64,000 bases of DNA from Streptomyces sp. NRRL B-1140 (GTDB lineage: Bacteria > Actinomycetota > Actinomycetes > Streptomycetales > Streptomycetaceae): contig NZ_LGEA01000090.1 in NCBI RefSeq assembly GCF_001280065.1, forward strand, positions 62,001 to 126,000, in the 5' to 3' direction. The notes under the pieces are model-generated. The model had not been told where the DNA came from. It worked only from the letters and a program-made list of their open reading frames with translations, and did not search any database. This document shows, one piece after another, positions 62,779 to 64,000 of the stretch. The position numbers and the translations under genes are program-made. Within the stretch, counting starts at the first letter, position 1; every line of letters starts with the position of its first letter.

Positions 62779-64000
62779 CGCTCCCCTCCGGCGCCGCCCA
62801 CGCCCGCCGGGCCCGCGGCCCCTTCCTGCTCGGCGTGCGTCTGCGAGGCCCGCAGCGACTGGAGTTCGTGCTGATGCTCCATCGCGTCGAGCCGGTCGGC
62901 CTCCAGCATCTCGTGCACGGAGTTCATGAGGGTCTCCATGTCGACGACGCCCGTGTACTCGCCGCGCCGCCCGGTCACCGCCACCCGCCCCGCGTTGTCG
63001 GTGAGCACCGCCTCCAGCGCGTCGCGCAGGGTGGCGTCCCGGGTGACCGTGTCGCTCACCAGGGTCCCGGCGCGGGCCAGCGAGCCCCGGGCCCGCATCA
63101 GATCCCCGCGCCGCAGCCACTTGTAGGGACGGCCCCGCCGGTCGAGCAGCAGGATCTCGTTGCTGCCGCTGGTCCGCAGCGAGTTGAAGATCTGCTGCAA
63201 CGGGTCGTCGACCGTGACGGTGGGGTAGTCGGTGATCTCCACGTCCCGTACGCGGGTCAGATTCAGGCGCTTCAGCGCCGCACCGGCGCCCACGAACCCC
63301 GACACGAAGTCGTCCGCCGGGTTGGTGAGGATCGCCTCGGGCGTGTCGAACTGCGCGATGTGCGACCGCTCGCGCAGCACGGCGATCCGGTCGCCGATCT
63401 TGATCGCCTCGTCGAAGTCGTGGGTGACGAAGACGATCGTCTTGTGCAGCTCGTGCTGCAGACGGATCAGCTCGTCCTGGAGGTGGTCACGGGTGATCGG
63501 GTCCACCGCCCCGAACGGCTCGTCCATGAGCAGGACCGGGGGATCGGCTGCCAGTGCCCGGGCCACGCCCACGCGCTGCTGCTGTCCGCCGGAGAGCCGG
63601 CGCGGGTAGCGGCCGTGGAACTCCCCGGGGTCGAGGCCGACCAGGTCGAGAAGCTCCTCGGTGCGCTGCTTGATCCGCGCCCTCGGCCAGCCGAGCATCC
63701 TCGGGACGATCCCGATGTTCTGCGCCACCGTCATGTGCGGGAAGAGACCGGCGGACTGGATGGCGTAGCCGACCTTGCGGCGCAGCTTGACCGGGTCCAT
63801 GTCGGTGACGTCCTCGCCGCCGATGCGGATGCGGCCACCGGTCGGCTCGATCAGCCGGTTGATCATCTTCAGCGTCGTCGACTTGCCGCAGCCCGAGGGG
63901 CCGACGAAGACGACGACCTCGCCCGCCTTGATCTGCATGCTCACGTTGTCCACGGCCGGCTGCGCACTGCCCGGATAGCGCTTGGTCAGGCTCTCCAGCT
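62775..64000 (-). CDS. Compatible-solute ABC transporter, ATPase with CBS domains (start beyond the right edge)
   Basis: At least 408 residues; the frame is open at base 64000 and reads LESLTKRYPGSAQPAVDNVSM there, so only a few N-terminal residues are missing. Walker A is GPSGCGKST, the signature LSGGQQQRVGVARAL, and Walker B is LLMDEPFGAVDP. Two CBS repeats follow (about 270-390), which in OpuA/OpuC sense ionic strength or bind cyclic di-AMP. A Gly/Ala-rich tail ends the protein. Operon order is ATPase, permease, binding protein. Confidence 0.92.
   Translation of the reverse strand, partial: LESLTKRYPGSAQPAVDNVSMQIKAGEVVVFVGPSGCGKSTTLKMINRLIEPTGGRIRIGGEDVTDMDPVKLRRKVGYAIQSAGLFPHMTVAQNIGIVPRMLGWPRARIKQRTEELLDLVGLDPGEFHGRYPRRLSGGQQQRVGVARALAADPPVLLMDEPFGAVDPITRDHLQDELIRLQHELHKTIVFVTHDFDEAIKIGDRIAVLRERSHIAQFDTPEAILTNPADDFVSGFVGAGAALKRLNLTRVRDVEITDYPTVTVDDPLQQIFNSLRTSGSNEILLLDRRGRPYKWLRRGDLMRARGSLARAGTLVSDTVTRDATLRDALEAVLTDNAGRVAVTGRRGEYTGVVDMETLMNSVHEMLEADRLDAMEHQHELQSLRASQTHAEQEGAAGPAGVGGAGGER

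Overview
The window is a Streptomyces chromosome segment. Support comes from its very high GC with strong third-position bias, GTG/TTG starts, many coupled ATGA-type overlaps, and gene content and order that (from memory) follow the S. coelicolor SCO2975-SCO29xx core region: pkaA-pkaB-prfB, ftsEX-ctp-smpB-ssrA, matAB, narK-nnaR, sigU-rsuA, malic enzyme-hupA-murA. A TTA codon in ctp, LAXTG cell-wall proteins and a DUF397 gene fit the genus. 

Layout. 0-10.5 kb holds the start of an FHA protein, divergent from two membrane Ser/Thr kinases, then RF2, a sortase substrate, FtsEX, a C-terminal processing protease, SmpB and tmRNA (tag ANTKRDSQSFALAA). 10.5-17 kb holds a GH31 alpha-xylosidase with a textbook LacI-type promoter/operator, an MFS pump, small membrane genes and a LysR regulator. 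17-23 kb is the matA-matB-acyltransferase locus for a poly-GlcNAc-like surface glycan. 23-26 kb holds nitrate transport and its regulator NnaR. 26.5-31 kb holds a CGNR regulator, sigma-U/anti-sigma and a HelD-type RNAP ATPase. 31-36.5 kb has a candidate structured small RNA, malic enzyme, HU, murA with a triplicated 3' end, YqgE and DUF3039. 36.6-38.6 kb has the wreck of a sugar ABC permease followed by an intact hexosaminidase, with a possible DasR site. 38.8-44.1 kb is a three-gene molybdenum hydroxylase operon with an aberrant active-site region and a ~480-residue disordered extension on its Fe-S subunit. 44.4-49.6 kb holds a double SUKH-4 protein, a TetR/MFS pair with matching operators, and a second LAXTG protein. 

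49.6-53.9 kb is an accessory patch of visibly lower GC: DUF397, DUF6082-like, an Mrr-type nuclease and a divergent DUF262-DUF1524 (GmrSD-like) nuclease. It ends at a tRNA-Cys gene whose 3' end faces the patch. 54-64 kb returns to housekeeping-like content: MFS, a Doc/RHH toxin-antitoxin pair, an SF2 helicase, IclR, a Lon-like protease, an ArsR operon with a clear palindromic operator and a 56-residue partner protein, and a compatible-solute (OpuC/OsmF-type) ABC operon running off the right edge. 

No rRNA, insertion sequence, phage or CRISPR array was seen. The most unusual objects are the exact 133-bp triplication at the end of murA, the relict permease upstream of the hexosaminidase, the Mo-hydroxylase lacking its catalytic glutamate, the structured RNA candidates at 31.3 kb and 0.65 kb, and the paired restriction genes beside tRNA-Cys. 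All names and comparisons rest on reading the sequence and on memory; no database search was run.
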